Source: a bacterium D16-36
Lineage (GTDB): Bacteria > Bacillota > Clostridia > Lachnospirales > Lachnospiraceae
DNA: 64,000 bases
Reading direction: 5' to 3'
Assembly: GCA_003611745.1 (NCBI GenBank)
Contig: RAYF01000010.1
Location: forward strand, 1-64,000
The position numbers and the translations under genes were made by a program. The notes under the pieces were generated by a model. It was not told the origin of the DNA. It saw nothing but the letters and a program-made list of their open reading frames with translations, and did no database searches. Below, piece after piece: positions 37,018 through 46,324 of the stretch (its first letter is position 1; every line of letters starts with the position of its first letter).

Positions 37018-39027
37018 ATGACTTTTTTTGAAGAATCAGACCACAACCTGCTTTTCCGGTATGACGGAGAATGTGTACTGCTCACGCCCTGGGGGAACGA
37101 CAGCCTGAGAGTCCGTTCCTCCATGCTCTCTGAAATAGCAGATGAAAGCATTGCATTACAGATGCCGCAGGACTTTTCTGCCAGAGACACCAAAATAACT
37201 ATCACAGATGAACGCCACGCAAGCATCCGGAACGGACGCCTCACGGCGGAGCTGTTCGTTCAGGAATGGGGCAATGCGCTGCAGATTACTTATGTAAACC
37301 AGAACGGTGAAATCCTGCTCCGTGAAATCGCCAACGGCGGTGCCCTTGCCAAAAAGGCACGGAAATTCAAGCCGCTTCCCGGCGGTAATTTCCGCCTGAC
37401 TGTCAGTTTCGAGTCAGACCCGGAAGAAAAAATTTATGGTATGGGGCAGTACCAGCAGGAACGCATGAACCTCAAGGGCTGCAATCTTGAGCTGGCGCAC
37501 CGCAACTCACAGGTCAGCATCCCATTCTATCTCTCAAGCCTTGGCTATGGTTTCTTATGGCATAATGCCGCCATCGGGGAAGTCCATTTCGGGCTGAATA
37601 CCACAGAATGGTCAGCCGACGTCACAAAACAGATGGACTACTGGATTACTGCCGGAGATACCCCTGCCGAAATAGAGGGGCACTATGCATCCTGCGTTGG
37701 AACTGCACCCATGATGCCGGAATACGGCCTTGGCTTCTGGCAGTGCAAACTGCGTTATTTCAATCAGGAGCAAGTTCTTGAAATAGCACGCGAATACAAA
37801 AAACGGCAGATTCCCATTGATGTCATTGTAATAGACTATTACCACTGGCCGCGCTGCGGGGACTGGCGCTTTGATGAAGAATATTTTCCTGAACCTGCAA
37901 AAATGGTAGAGGAACTCCATCAGATGGGTATTGAAACCATGGTTTCCGTCTGGCCTCAAGTAGACTGGCGGAGCGAAAATTTCGAAGAAATGAAACAGCA
38001 GGGGCTTCTCGTAAAAATCAATTCTGGCGTAGATGTACAGATGACATTCCACGGAAATAACGTCTTTATGGATGCCACGAACCCGCGGACAAGGGATTAT
38101 GTCTGGGAGAAATGCAGGAAAAATTATGCAGGCCTTGGAATCCGGCTGTTCTGGCTGGATGAAGCGGAACCGGAATTTACAACGTATGACTATGAATTGT
38201 ACCGTTACCATGCCGGTGCCGTTTCGGAAATCGGAAATATCTATCCCCGTGAATATTCCCGGCTGTTTTTTGAGGGACAGCAGGCAATCGGGCAGAAAGA
38301 TATCGTAAACCTTGTGCGGTGCGCGTGGGCAGGAAGCCAGAAATACGGCGCCCTTGTCTGGTCAGGTGATATCTGGTCAAGCTATGAGGACTTTAGGAAA
38401 CAGATTTGCGCCGGGCTTCATATGGGGCTTTGCGGCATTCCTTGGTGGACTACAGATATCGGCGGTTTCCACGGCGGAAACATTAACAGCCCTGATTTTA
38501 TAGAACTGCTGCTGCGCTGGTTCCAGTTTGGCACCTTCTGCCCTGTTATGCGCCTGCACGGGCTGCGGATGCCGGGTGAGCCAATCATTAACCAGAAAGG
38601 CGAGGAGCGGGAATGGACCGGAGCCGCCAATGAGGTCTGGAGTTATGGGGAGGATGCATACCGTATCATGGTAAAATTTATCAGAATACGTGAAATGATG
38701 CGCGATTACACAAGGACTCTGATGGAGGAAGCACACACTGCCGGGACACCTGTCATGCGCGCCCTGTTTTATGAATTCCCGCAAGACAAAAACTGCTGGG
38801 AGATATTAGATGAATATATGTATGGGGCGGACATTCTTGCCGCACCAGTCTGCCACGAAAAGGCACAGGGCCGGACGGTCTATCTTCCAGCCGGTGCCCG
38901 CTGGATCCATGCCGGGAGCGGGGAGGCTTATGATGGTGGGGCATCTTATGAAATCCCTGCACCGATTGATACCATCCCTGTCTTTTTAAGGGAAGGCAGG
39001 CAGGAATACCTTATCCATCAGATTTGA
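37018..39027 (+). CDS. Glycoside hydrolase family 31 (alpha-glucosidase/alpha-xylosidase)
   Basis: Retaining alpha-glycosidase acting on alpha-glucosides or alpha-xylosides, probably in the cytosol since there is no signal peptide. The catalytic nucleophile is Asp381 in LFWLDEAEPEF and the acid/base is Asp451 in VWSGDIWSS. The VIDYYHWPRCGDW, GIPWWTTDIGGF and PVMRLHG blocks of the family are intact, with a C-terminal beta-sandwich ending PAPIDTIPVFLREG. The ATG at 37018 follows GGGGGAG and gives 669 residues; an upstream in-frame ATG has no ribosome site. It is monocistronic with a terminator directly after. Alpha-xylosidase versus alpha-glucosidase cannot be decided. Confidence 0.9.
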   Translation: MTFFEESDHNLLFRYDGECVLLTPWGNDSLRVRSSMLSEIADESIALQMPQDFSARDTKITITDERHASIRNGRLTAELFVQEWGNALQITYVNQNGEILLREIANGGALAKKARKFKPLPGGNFRLTVSFESDPEEKIYGMGQYQQERMNLKGCNLELAHRNSQVSIPFYLSSLGYGFLWHNAAIGEVHFGLNTTEWSADVTKQMDYWITAGDTPAEIEGHYASCVGTAPMMPEYGLGFWQCKLRYFNQEQVLEIAREYKKRQIPIDVIVIDYYHWPRCGDWRFDEEYFPEPAKMVEELHQMGIETMVSVWPQVDWRSENFEEMKQQGLLVKINSGVDVQMTFHGNNVFMDATNPRTRDYVWEKCRKNYAGLGIRLFWLDEAEPEFTTYDYELYRYHAGAVSEIGNIYPREYSRLFFEGQQAIGQKDIVNLVRCAWAGSQKYGALVWSGDIWSSYEDFRKQICAGLHMGLCGIPWWTTDIGGFHGGNINSPDFIELLLRWFQFGTFCPVMRLHGLRMPGEPIINQKGEEREWTGAANEVWSYGEDAYRIMVKFIRIREMMRDYTRTLMEEAHTAGTPVMRALFYEFPQDKNCWEILDEYMYGADILAAPVCHEKAQGRTVYLPAGARWIHAGSGEAYDGGASYEIPAPIDTIPVFLREGRQEYLIHQI

Positions 39028-39042
39028 TTTCAAACATAATAT

Positions 39043-39072
39043 AAAAAGTGTCCGCCAACGCGGACACTTTAT
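39043..39072. terminator. Bidirectional terminator, repeat copy 2
   Basis: AAAAAGTGTCCGC-CAAC-GCGGACACTTTATT between the convergent GH31 gene and the injection-like locus; hairpin identical to that at 30513-30547. Confidence 0.88.
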
Positions 39073-39113
39073 TAAAATGACCATAGGGCATTTTTGTTAG
39101 CTTCCGCCGCCCC

Positions 39114-39320
39114 TTAGCGGTAATATGTTTTATATTCAAAATAATACCTAATTGCATCTAATTTAGTCTGCTTCGTACTGTATTTATTGGGATTATCCCC
39201 AATCATCCGCAGTGCCTGATCCAAATCTATAATTTGATATTCCCTAACCTTAACCCCATTTAAAAATGTAACTTTATCATAGTCATACTTTATATTATTT
39301 AATGCCGTTGTTAAACCCAT
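39114..39320 (-). CDS. Small hypothetical protein at end of injection-like locus
   Basis: A 68-residue protein, not recognised. It is rich in Tyr, Lys and Asp and predicted soluble, beginning MGLTTALNNIKYDYDKV and ending in FEYKTYYR. The ATG at 39320 has GGAAGGTGAT upstream; a 20-codon longer frame lacks a site. It is the last gene of the 39-55 kb locus, two genes after the toxin-domain protein, so an immunity or accessory role is possible but unsupported by sequence. Confidence 0.5.
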   Translation of the reverse strand: MGLTTALNNIKYDYDKVTFLNGVKVREYQIIDLDQALRMIGDNPNKYSTKQTKLDAIRYYFEYKTYYR

Positions 39321-39380
39321 ATCTATCACCTTCCTTTCGATTATTGAAAATTTCCTGCATCTGCGCCCCATCTGCATCAA

Positions 39381-40223
39381 TTATACGAAATGTCTCTCTA
39401 TGATTGCCCTCTGGGAATCCGCTTTATCGCCTGACAGCAAAAATAGAAACGCCTGCTGCCCTGCCGCCATATACTTTCCCCTCAGAAAACAATAGCCATT
39501 CTTCGGAATATATTCCTGACACTCATTTGTTTCCAGATTGATTTCCAAAACGCAGTCCTCTCCGATTTCCGTTAGCGACGCCCCCTGCATTTCAAAGTCA
39601 TGAAAATCCCCATTTGGCAGGATTATGACAGAAGAAAGCGAATCGGCACAATCAAACAGTTCCAAATCACCGTCTCCATTCTCCACAACCGCCCTCTTTT
39701 CCTCCAAAAACATTTTTTCTACCAGATAGCCGCTTAATTTCTGCTTCTGCTGCAGGATGCCTTCTCTTCCGGACGAATCCATCCCGTTTATTTCTCCCTG
39801 CCCTAAGTCCACCCTTGCCAGCCTGCCATTATAATCCGATAAAATGATACCATCTTCCTGCCATTCATAGAGAGGTGAGAAAATCCATTCCTCCCATCCG
39901 TCCAATGAAATTATTTTATACTGGCAGCCGATAATGTTAAGGTAAACAAGGCACTCATTTTCCGGGCAGATAAGCAGGATCTCGTTCTCCTTTTTTACAG
40001 AAGACTCTATCAAGAAATCATCCATTATCTTAATTGATTCCACTAAATTAAGCCCACTGTCATACACCAGCAGACCGCTGTAATTATCATTCACTAATAC
40101 CCTGTCTCCCAAAACTTCTATGAAATAAATATCATTTCCTTCCAGTTCCTTCCTTATTTCCAAAGGGTTACTCACCTCCCAGCTCTTGGTATCCACTGTG
40201 GCAAACCAGACGATACCATACAT
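39381..40223 (-). CDS. Hypothetical 280-residue protein, possible immunity
   Basis: Not recognised. Alternating hydrophobic beta-like stretches (GDRVLVNDNYSGLLVYDSG, ENEILLICPENECLVYLN, DGIILSDYNGRLARVDL) suggest a beta-propeller-like fold. It is acidic and soluble without a signal peptide. No good ribosome site precedes the ATG at 40223 and an in-frame TGA lies two codons upstream; a GTG near 40172 with GGGAGG upstream is an alternative start. Its place directly after the E3-like toxin gene makes it a candidate immunity protein, by position only. Confidence 0.5.
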   Translation of the reverse strand: MYGIVWFATVDTKSWEVSNPLEIRKELEGNDIYFIEVLGDRVLVNDNYSGLLVYDSGLNLVESIKIMDDFLIESSVKKENEILLICPENECLVYLNIIGCQYKIISLDGWEEWIFSPLYEWQEDGIILSDYNGRLARVDLGQGEINGMDSSGREGILQQKQKLSGYLVEKMFLEEKRAVVENGDGDLELFDCADSLSSVIILPNGDFHDFEMQGASLTEIGEDCVLEINLETNECQEYIPKNGYCFLRGKYMAAGQQAFLFLLSGDKADSQRAIIERHFV

Positions 40224-40300
40224 AATTCATTCTGTCCATCAGTATTCCAACACACATTATACATCCCAGCGTGCAAAAATGCAGCGCCGGCATGAAATTC

Positions 40301-40690
40301 TCATTTAAGATTGATTGTTTTGGAAGGATCCATTGACCCCGGCGCAATTCTTCCTGTAATGGGATTTGCCTCCCCGAGATGCCTTCCCCTTCCGTCAAAT
40401 ACCTCTACATGTGCGCGTTTCCCTTTATGAAGAGTATCTCTATAATAATAGCGATCTCCTTTTTTGTAAACACTGGCCCCCTTTACTTTTCTGCCTGTCT
40501 TTTGATATCCCTCCCCAGCCAGAAAAGTTTCCTTATCCTGCGGAACACGGTCCTGTTTCACATAATCAGGCTGCTCTTCCTCATTTTCCTGCAGCGCCTC
40601 TTCTTTATTTTCTTTCTTTTTTGCCGCTTTGATATCGCCAAGGCTTGGCTTCTTTCCTCCCTTTGCCCCGGTACCCGACTTTTTCCCCAT
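40301..40690 (-). CDS. Small effector with colicin E3-like RNase domain
   Basis: A 129-residue protein with a Lys/Glu-rich disordered N-terminal half (1-70) and a compact C-terminal domain (about 74-129). That domain matches the cytotoxic rRNase pattern of colicin E3: YRDTLH gives Asp85 and His88, then Glu96 in HVEVFD, then GRHLGEANPITG and a basic end. In E3 the Asp/His/Glu set cleaves 16S rRNA in the decoding site; four residues are inserted here between His and Glu. AGAGGTGATG precedes the ATG. It directly follows the VgrG-like gene, the usual position of a spike-delivered effector. Confidence 0.65.
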   Translation of the reverse strand: MGKKSGTGAKGGKKPSLGDIKAAKKKENKEEALQENEEEQPDYVKQDRVPQDKETFLAGEGYQKTGRKVKGASVYKKGDRYYYRDTLHKGKRAHVEVFDGRGRHLGEANPITGRIAPGSMDPSKTINLK

Positions 40691-40742
40691 AGCCTGACAT
40701 CACCTCTTTATAGGAATGGCAAATTTACGATTTACCCGTCCC

Positions 40743-42407
40743 TTAATTTTCCTTAATCATCGTCCCTTTCAAATCTATGCTTCCATTCATCTTAATGGAG
40801 CTTGCCTTGCAGGTCTCCTCCAGCGAGCTGGACGCCGACAGCGACATCTTTTTCTTGGAAGCCATCTCCAAGTTCTGCTTTGCCGTAACCTGCATTGCCT
40901 TGCCGGAAGTTATCGTCATCTTGCCATCCCCCGCAATATCAATGGCATCGCCGCCCTGCATTTTAATCGGTTTCGAAGACGACATCTCTATTCCATTTGC
41001 CGGAGTCTCCAGATTCAGGCTGTTGTTCTTGCAGACCATAGCAATCGAATCTGCTGCTGAAACCAATAAGTTCTTACCGGATACAATGCTAAAATCATTC
41101 TTACTCATCATGGAAATCTGGTCCCCGCTGGCAACTGTCACACTCCCGCCGCTGGTAACCTGCACTTCCTTGTCTGTAATAATCTCCACGCCATTCTTTT
41201 CATTAATCTTTATATAAGTTATATTATCGTTCGCTGTAATCAAAATCTCTTCTTTGTCAAGTTTAATCTCTTTACCGTCCGGTGTCCTCAGATATTTCAC
41301 CTTCGGATCAGCCGTCTTCTCTGTATCCTCCTGCCGTGCGGATTGTACCGCGTATGCATCATTCTCATCCTCTGTCGGAAATACAATCTCAACGGTATCC
41401 CCCTCCTCAGGCATCACATACCAGCCGGTATGCCCATCCGCGGAATACCCTGTTGCATAAGGGAAAGGATACGCCTTGCTCTCCTCCTGCCCTGCATCAA
41501 TAGCAAGATGGACTTTTACCTTGTCACCCTCCGCCTTTAAGACCTTCCCACTCAGCGTAAGGCCGCTGATAAACGGATGAACCATCTTCTCCGCCGACAG
41601 CCCCGTCTTCGTCGTAAGGCCGTAGCGGCAGGTAAACACGGAACCTTTCAAATGGATAAACGCTTCTCTCACATAAAGCTTTTTTCCCTTCCAATTAATA
41701 TAATCCCCTATCTCCAAAGCAGCATGGTCTGTCCGAAGCGTATACTCAACAGCGTCCTCCTCCTGATATGTAATTTCCTCCGCCTGCGACAATCTCCGGT
41801 AGCGTGATACTTTTTTCCGGACTGCAAAATCTCCAATCCTTACTGCCTCATCCTTATATTCTTTTCCCTCCGCCGCACCAAACGCAAAGGAAGGCTCCGC
41901 CGCTGTCTGGTCAGGCACCAGAACGCTGTTGCTGTGGGACGCCAGACGTTTCAAAAACTCCCAGTCCGTCTCCCTGTATTGCAGGAGCAGGTTAGACACC
42001 TGTTTCTCCGGCGCATTGCAGTCTGCCTTTCCTCCTGCCTCCGAAGCTAACTGGCTGGCAATACTGTGATAACCAAGCCCTTTCTCCTGAAAAGAACGTT
42101 TTTTCTCTGTCTTGTCTAACTTCACTGTCCACGATACCGCTTCTGCCTCCAGATAATAGACGCCGTTTTCACAGATCACCCCGACATCCTCCGCCACACC
42201 GCAAAACAGGACATTTCCCTCTTCCAGAAGCTTCACAGGCTTATCCTCCCATGATTCTTCTATCAGGCGTTCCTCCTCACCTTCCTCCAGAACGCCCCTG
42301 ACACGGAATCTGGAATGCTCATTCGTCTTCTTCACAAGCTCCAGCTCCAATATCCTCTCCAGTGCGAATGGTTCCACACTGTATTTCCCTACTTCCTGAA
42401 GTTCCAT
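40743..42407 (-). CDS. VgrG-like spike protein (gp27/gp5 fold)
   Basis: Predicted needle spike of an injection apparatus. Residues about 1-270 form a gp27-like hub, with the YRETDWEFLKRLASHSN signature of VgrG and phage late-control D proteins. An OB-fold follows (about 285-375, LSGKVLKAEGDKVKVHL ... GWYVMPEEGDTVEIVF). The C-terminal 170 residues are short repeats of polar beta-strands (for example QVTSGGSVTVASGDQISMMS), the triple beta-helix needle. It is 554 residues from the second ATG, since the first overlaps AGGAGG. Upstream is the PAAR-like tip gene, downstream the toxin gene. Confidence 0.88.
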   Translation of the reverse strand: MELQEVGKYSVEPFALERILELELVKKTNEHSRFRVRGVLEEGEEERLIEESWEDKPVKLLEEGNVLFCGVAEDVGVICENGVYYLEAEAVSWTVKLDKTEKKRSFQEKGLGYHSIASQLASEAGGKADCNAPEKQVSNLLLQYRETDWEFLKRLASHSNSVLVPDQTAAEPSFAFGAAEGKEYKDEAVRIGDFAVRKKVSRYRRLSQAEEITYQEEDAVEYTLRTDHAALEIGDYINWKGKKLYVREAFIHLKGSVFTCRYGLTTKTGLSAEKMVHPFISGLTLSGKVLKAEGDKVKVHLAIDAGQEESKAYPFPYATGYSADGHTGWYVMPEEGDTVEIVFPTEDENDAYAVQSARQEDTEKTADPKVKYLRTPDGKEIKLDKEEILITANDNITYIKINEKNGVEIITDKEVQVTSGGSVTVASGDQISMMSKNDFSIVSGKNLLVSAADSIAMVCKNNSLNLETPANGIEMSSSKPIKMQGGDAIDIAGDGKMTITSGKAMQVTAKQNLEMASKKKMSLSASSSLEETCKASSIKMNGSIDLKGTMIKEN

Positions 42408-42543
42408 ATTCATCCTCCTCCCGGCCGGCCCTCTGCCCTTCCCTCAAAAGATAGATAAACGCCTCATCTCCAAACTTTTCCACTGAAAACCTCCGTAATC
42501 ATTTGACTGGGTATATCAACAGCCATGCCAGAGGCATGTACCG

Positions 42544-42867
42544 CTACTGCCCGTCTTTCTTTATTTTAATAATGCCTGCGCCTGTCGGACAGATCGCCAT
42601 GGAACTGTCAAGCAGCGCAGGCATCCCCCCTACCAGCACATCATTTTTTCCGTTCAGCCATACCGCACAGGACGGCACACATGGCAGCTTCGTCATTTTA
42701 CACACACCAAACGGCCCTACATTGAGAAGCGGCACACAATCTGTAATATTTGCCCTCGGCTTCCCGCCTATCTTAACACGCCGTCCCGGGGTTGTCCGCA
42801 GCGACGCGCTAACGGAACCCATGCTGCAGCTGATTTTAGCCCCATTTACAACATAATAATGACCCAT
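42544..42867 (-). CDS. DUF4280 PAAR-like tip protein
   Basis: A 107-residue protein of the DUF4280 family, which is PAAR-like and is found beside VgrG-type spikes, where it would cap the needle. Visible features are VNGAKISCSMGS at the start, ITDCVPLLNVGPFG, a CVPSC pair and a final glycine-rich CPTGAG. The cysteines may bind metal at the tip. It lies between a baseplate candidate and vgrG in the same direction. The ribosome site (AGGG 17 bases upstream) is weak. Confidence 0.85.
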   Translation of the reverse strand: MGHYYVVNGAKISCSMGSVSASLRTTPGRRVKIGGKPRANITDCVPLLNVGPFGVCKMTKLPCVPSCAVWLNGKNDVLVGGMPALLDSSMAICPTGAGIIKIKKDGQ

Positions 42868-42915
42868 ATCTTCTATCCATGCCCTGCGAAACGCTGTGCA
42901 TGTCCTCCTTTCCTG

Positions 42916-43689
42916 TCAAATCACCGCAGGCCCTTTATTCTTCTGTGCCTGGACCATCCTCCCGTTTCCATTCCCTGCAATCCGCACCAGCCTTTCATAT
43001 ATCTCGCCGTGGGTAAGCTCCCTGTACGGCGTGCAGAGCCTGCGGCTCACATAACGGAGCACGCACTCTCTGGGCACCGGGGGATGATTCAGGCACAAAA
43101 GTGCAAAATTAACATCCAAACTTCCAGCACTATCACTTTCCATGACTGTATGGGCAAACGCCCGCAAAAGCACTGGCGAAACCGTTATACCGCCCGGCCC
43201 CGCATAAGGTATCCCGGTAATATTCAACGTATTATAGGCTGTACCAAAATCCTGTAAATCACGGTATTCCTTCCTAAGTTCTGCCCCTTCCGACAGGCGG
43301 AACCTCCCAAGCTCCAACCCCCCATCCTCAGGCTCCCCGCCCTCCAAACACAGTTCATACGGCCTTACATAAAAATCATCCGTATAGGAAGCCGGGTAGA
43401 GACGGAGGCGCACCACTGCAGGCTGGTCGTATTTATCAAAAGGAAGGATTTTCTGTTCTGTTAAGACTATCTCACCTTCCTGCCATACAGCCCCCGCATC
43501 AATGACAAGCTGCCCTCCATTCCCTTCCCGCCCGCATTCATACGATATATCATATCCAAACAGCACGCCATCCGCCCAGTCTGACAAGCCCAGTCTTGCA
43601 AACCTCAGCGGAAAATCCCTAAGTGCCTCCAGACTTTCTTTTTTTAATACCCTGCCTTTACAAAACAGCGGCTCCCTGTATTCCTGCAT
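42916..43689 (-). CDS. Unknown protein, candidate baseplate/fibre component
   Basis: Not assigned to a named family. The 257-residue protein has a beta-rich middle (IDAGAVWQEGEIVLTEQK) resembling the intake domains of phage tail-fibre or baseplate adaptors, and a helical C-terminal third (LLRAFAHTVMESDS ... GEIYERLVRIAGNG). GGAGG lies before the ATG and only three bases separate it from the Hsp70-like stop, so the two are coupled. Placement before the PAAR-like and VgrG-like genes suggests a structural role at the spike. Confidence 0.55.
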   Translation of the reverse strand: MQEYREPLFCKGRVLKKESLEALRDFPLRFARLGLSDWADGVLFGYDISYECGREGNGGQLVIDAGAVWQEGEIVLTEQKILPFDKYDQPAVVRLRLYPASYTDDFYVRPYELCLEGGEPEDGGLELGRFRLSEGAELRKEYRDLQDFGTAYNTLNITGIPYAGPGGITVSPVLLRAFAHTVMESDSAGSLDVNFALLCLNHPPVPRECVLRYVSRRLCTPYRELTHGEIYERLVRIAGNGNGRMVQAQKNKGPAVI

Positions 43690-43692
43690 CTG

Positions 43693-46290
43693 TCAATGCC
43701 TCCCGTCAAAGAAATCCGTCTCCCATGCACCTGCCTCAAACGGCACAAAGTCTGGCTGCCTGCTGTACAGCTTGTTCTCCTCCCTCGCTGCCTCCAAAAC
43801 GGAAAACCCCCAGTTTTCGCTGTCTGCAAATAGAAACAGACGCAGTTCCCCATTCTGGATGCTGTCTAAATCTTCCTGCAGCAGGAACGGATACGCTGAC
43901 AGAAGCTCCCCATACCCTGTCTCCTGATATTCCTGCCTCTGCAGAAAAAACGGAATGCAGAATACCTCTTTTCCCATACCGTCTTTTAAATGGAACAAAA
44001 CCTCCTCCGTACCCACCGGCCTGGACAGGCACCCATAAATCTGCCCCATCGGAGTCCCTCTTTGTATCAAAATCTTTTCCCTGCCGCCGGATCCATAATC
44101 CTCTGCTGTCAGGGAATACGGAACCCTTGCCGGCTCATAGCTTAACTGTGTACGGATCCTTCCCTCTTTCCGGTCCCGCTGGTAAGCTGCCGCGCCGTCT
44201 ATGCACATAAACTTCCTCGCACAGCCGCTCTGCCCCCCTGGCCTCGCCTTCCTCCCCGCTGCGTATTCCTTCATCACCTCGCGGAAGAGGCCGATTTTAC
44301 TGCTCTGGCCTGACAGCACAATCCTGTCAACTTCCATCAGCATCCCATCCTCATACCACGGCTCAATAAAATTCTTTAAAAAACCATAGATATCCGGCTT
44401 CCAAAGAAGGTTTATATCCTCCCGCTCCACCTCTATATCAGGGCAGGACATACGGCTTTCCCATGCCCCGCCCTCTGCCCGGACAAGAAGATGAAAATCA
44501 TCAAAGCAGGCATCATCTGCAAAATCAGAAAAAAGCTGCTGCAGCGGCAGCCTGTGAAGGTCCGGCCTGCTATAAAGCCTTTTCTTAATAGCTTCCGCCA
44601 GATTCCAGAGAAAATAGAAATTCCCCTTAACTTTCCGGAAAATATCTTCCGGCTGGTTCCTGTAATGGTAATAGCGTGTTGGTATCACAGACTCAGCATC
44701 AAGATAAGTCTTACCAAATACTTCATAGATTTTTTCGCATCCCTCTTCATCCACTTTTCCGTAAATATCTGACAGGGTGCCAGAAAACAATGTATCAAGT
44801 GAGGCATGGGGCTGACACCGCTCCGCCTCTGCCAAACGGATTTTTAAAAGCTGCATCACCCTCCATGTCAGATGGTTCCCGCCAAAATTGGTATCTCCAT
44901 GCGCAAACATAACATGCATATCTATCCTGCTTGTAATTGCCTCATTCACAATGCGGTAATCACAGCACACCATATCGCTTGTCCCGCCTCCGCAGTCCAG
45001 CACCAATACTTTTTTTGAAACCCCGTCCTCGTAATCCAGAGTACGGATACCCTGTTCCAAAAAATGGTAAACCACTGCCACTGCCTCATCTGTAATATCT
45101 TTTGTCAAAATCTGGTATTCAGGAAGCGCCTCCCTGTACATCCGCAGAAACATTTCCCTCTGCCTGACAGGGCAGGTAAAGCAGAGTTTTTCATATCTGA
45201 CTCTGTCCTGCTGCTGTGCCTGCCTAATCACATACAGCAGAAACTGCCTGATAAGGAACAGCCGACCTACCTCACAGCTATTCCCCTCCAGATCAGTTAC
45301 CAGAATACGTTCCAGATAACGCCCTGCCCACCTCTTCATATCATAAAATACACTGTTGCCTGCCAGAAAATTCCGTTTTTTCTCCTCCGTGACGGCCTCT
45401 TTCCCAAAGAGAAATGCCATATGTTCCGGCACGCCGTCACTGCAGTCCTGAACCGCCATCACGGTCGGACACAGGCCACAGCTTTCCTCCTGACACCCCC
45501 GTCCGCATTCCTGAATCTCAGGAAAAACAACACGCTTACTCTTTTCCAGTTCCTGCCAGCCGGCATATGTCCCCGCTGTCGTATAAGAAGTACCGAAATC
45601 AATGATCAGGGGAGTTTCTGATACCGGAACTTCCTTTACCAGAACTTCATAAACCAAGCTTCGGGTATAACAGAGTACCCCCCGCTTCTGCCCGTTCCCC
45701 AGATACCGCCTGACCGCCTCCTCTAGATGCGCAGGCTCCAGAAACAAAATGCTCCACCCATGAAAGCACCCTGCCGGAATCTCCGGGGACATCCCGCTGG
45801 CATCCAGATATATCCTGTATCTCTGGGAATCCAGGGCATGCAATGTAAGAATTGCCTGTATTTTTCCGCCCGCATCCGTCAGAAACGCGTATGCACCCAA
45901 TGCTGCGTCCGTCCGGTTTACAACTATATAAGGAAGGTCCCTCTCGTCCATTGAAGTCTGCCCCTGATATAGTTCCATTCTTGCAGGCACTTCCATTGCG
46001 CCCTGCTGCTCTTTTCCATCCTGATAAAATGCATCTTCCAGACGAAGGCACCCTTCCGCCTGATACTGCAGGGAATCCTCTTTTTTCACGGCCCCAAGAT
46101 AGCGGTATAAAAGATTTACCATTTCCTCTTTCTGATGAAATGTCTCCATTGTAGGAGGCTTGATACTCTCTGCCCTGCAGATTTCCCTAAGCCTTGGAAG
46201 GTCAAACGCCTCCAGCTCCTCTCTGGTGTACAGCCTCCTCCTCACTGGATTTTTCTTTATTTTTCCTAATTTGTATGTCTCATATAACAT
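43693..46290 (-). CDS. Hsp70/actin-fold ATPase-domain protein
   Basis: Large (865-residue) protein with an Hsp70/MreB-like ATPase core. Phosphate-1 motif LIIDFGTSYTT lies near residue 230, phosphate-2 VLVLDCGGGTSDM near 430, and the adenosine motif IVLSGQSSKIG near 658. The first 220 residues and the last 170 (beta-rich) are specific to this protein. No DnaK substrate-binding domain is seen. The ATG at 46290 follows GAGGTGCGG; the longer frame overlaps the upstream gene. Within this locus it may act as the energy or assembly factor where classical T6SS uses ClpV; that is inference. Confidence 0.75.
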   Translation of the reverse strand: MLYETYKLGKIKKNPVRRRLYTREELEAFDLPRLREICRAESIKPPTMETFHQKEEMVNLLYRYLGAVKKEDSLQYQAEGCLRLEDAFYQDGKEQQGAMEVPARMELYQGQTSMDERDLPYIVVNRTDAALGAYAFLTDAGGKIQAILTLHALDSQRYRIYLDASGMSPEIPAGCFHGWSILFLEPAHLEEAVRRYLGNGQKRGVLCYTRSLVYEVLVKEVPVSETPLIIDFGTSYTTAGTYAGWQELEKSKRVVFPEIQECGRGCQEESCGLCPTVMAVQDCSDGVPEHMAFLFGKEAVTEEKKRNFLAGNSVFYDMKRWAGRYLERILVTDLEGNSCEVGRLFLIRQFLLYVIRQAQQQDRVRYEKLCFTCPVRQREMFLRMYREALPEYQILTKDITDEAVAVVYHFLEQGIRTLDYEDGVSKKVLVLDCGGGTSDMVCCDYRIVNEAITSRIDMHVMFAHGDTNFGGNHLTWRVMQLLKIRLAEAERCQPHASLDTLFSGTLSDIYGKVDEEGCEKIYEVFGKTYLDAESVIPTRYYHYRNQPEDIFRKVKGNFYFLWNLAEAIKKRLYSRPDLHRLPLQQLFSDFADDACFDDFHLLVRAEGGAWESRMSCPDIEVEREDINLLWKPDIYGFLKNFIEPWYEDGMLMEVDRIVLSGQSSKIGLFREVMKEYAAGRKARPGGQSGCARKFMCIDGAAAYQRDRKEGRIRTQLSYEPARVPYSLTAEDYGSGGREKILIQRGTPMGQIYGCLSRPVGTEEVLFHLKDGMGKEVFCIPFFLQRQEYQETGYGELLSAYPFLLQEDLDSIQNGELRLFLFADSENWGFSVLEAAREENKLYSRQPDFVPFEAGAWETDFFDGRH

Positions 46291-46324
46291 ATACCGCACC
46301 TCGCCCGTTCTTCTCCGCCATCCG

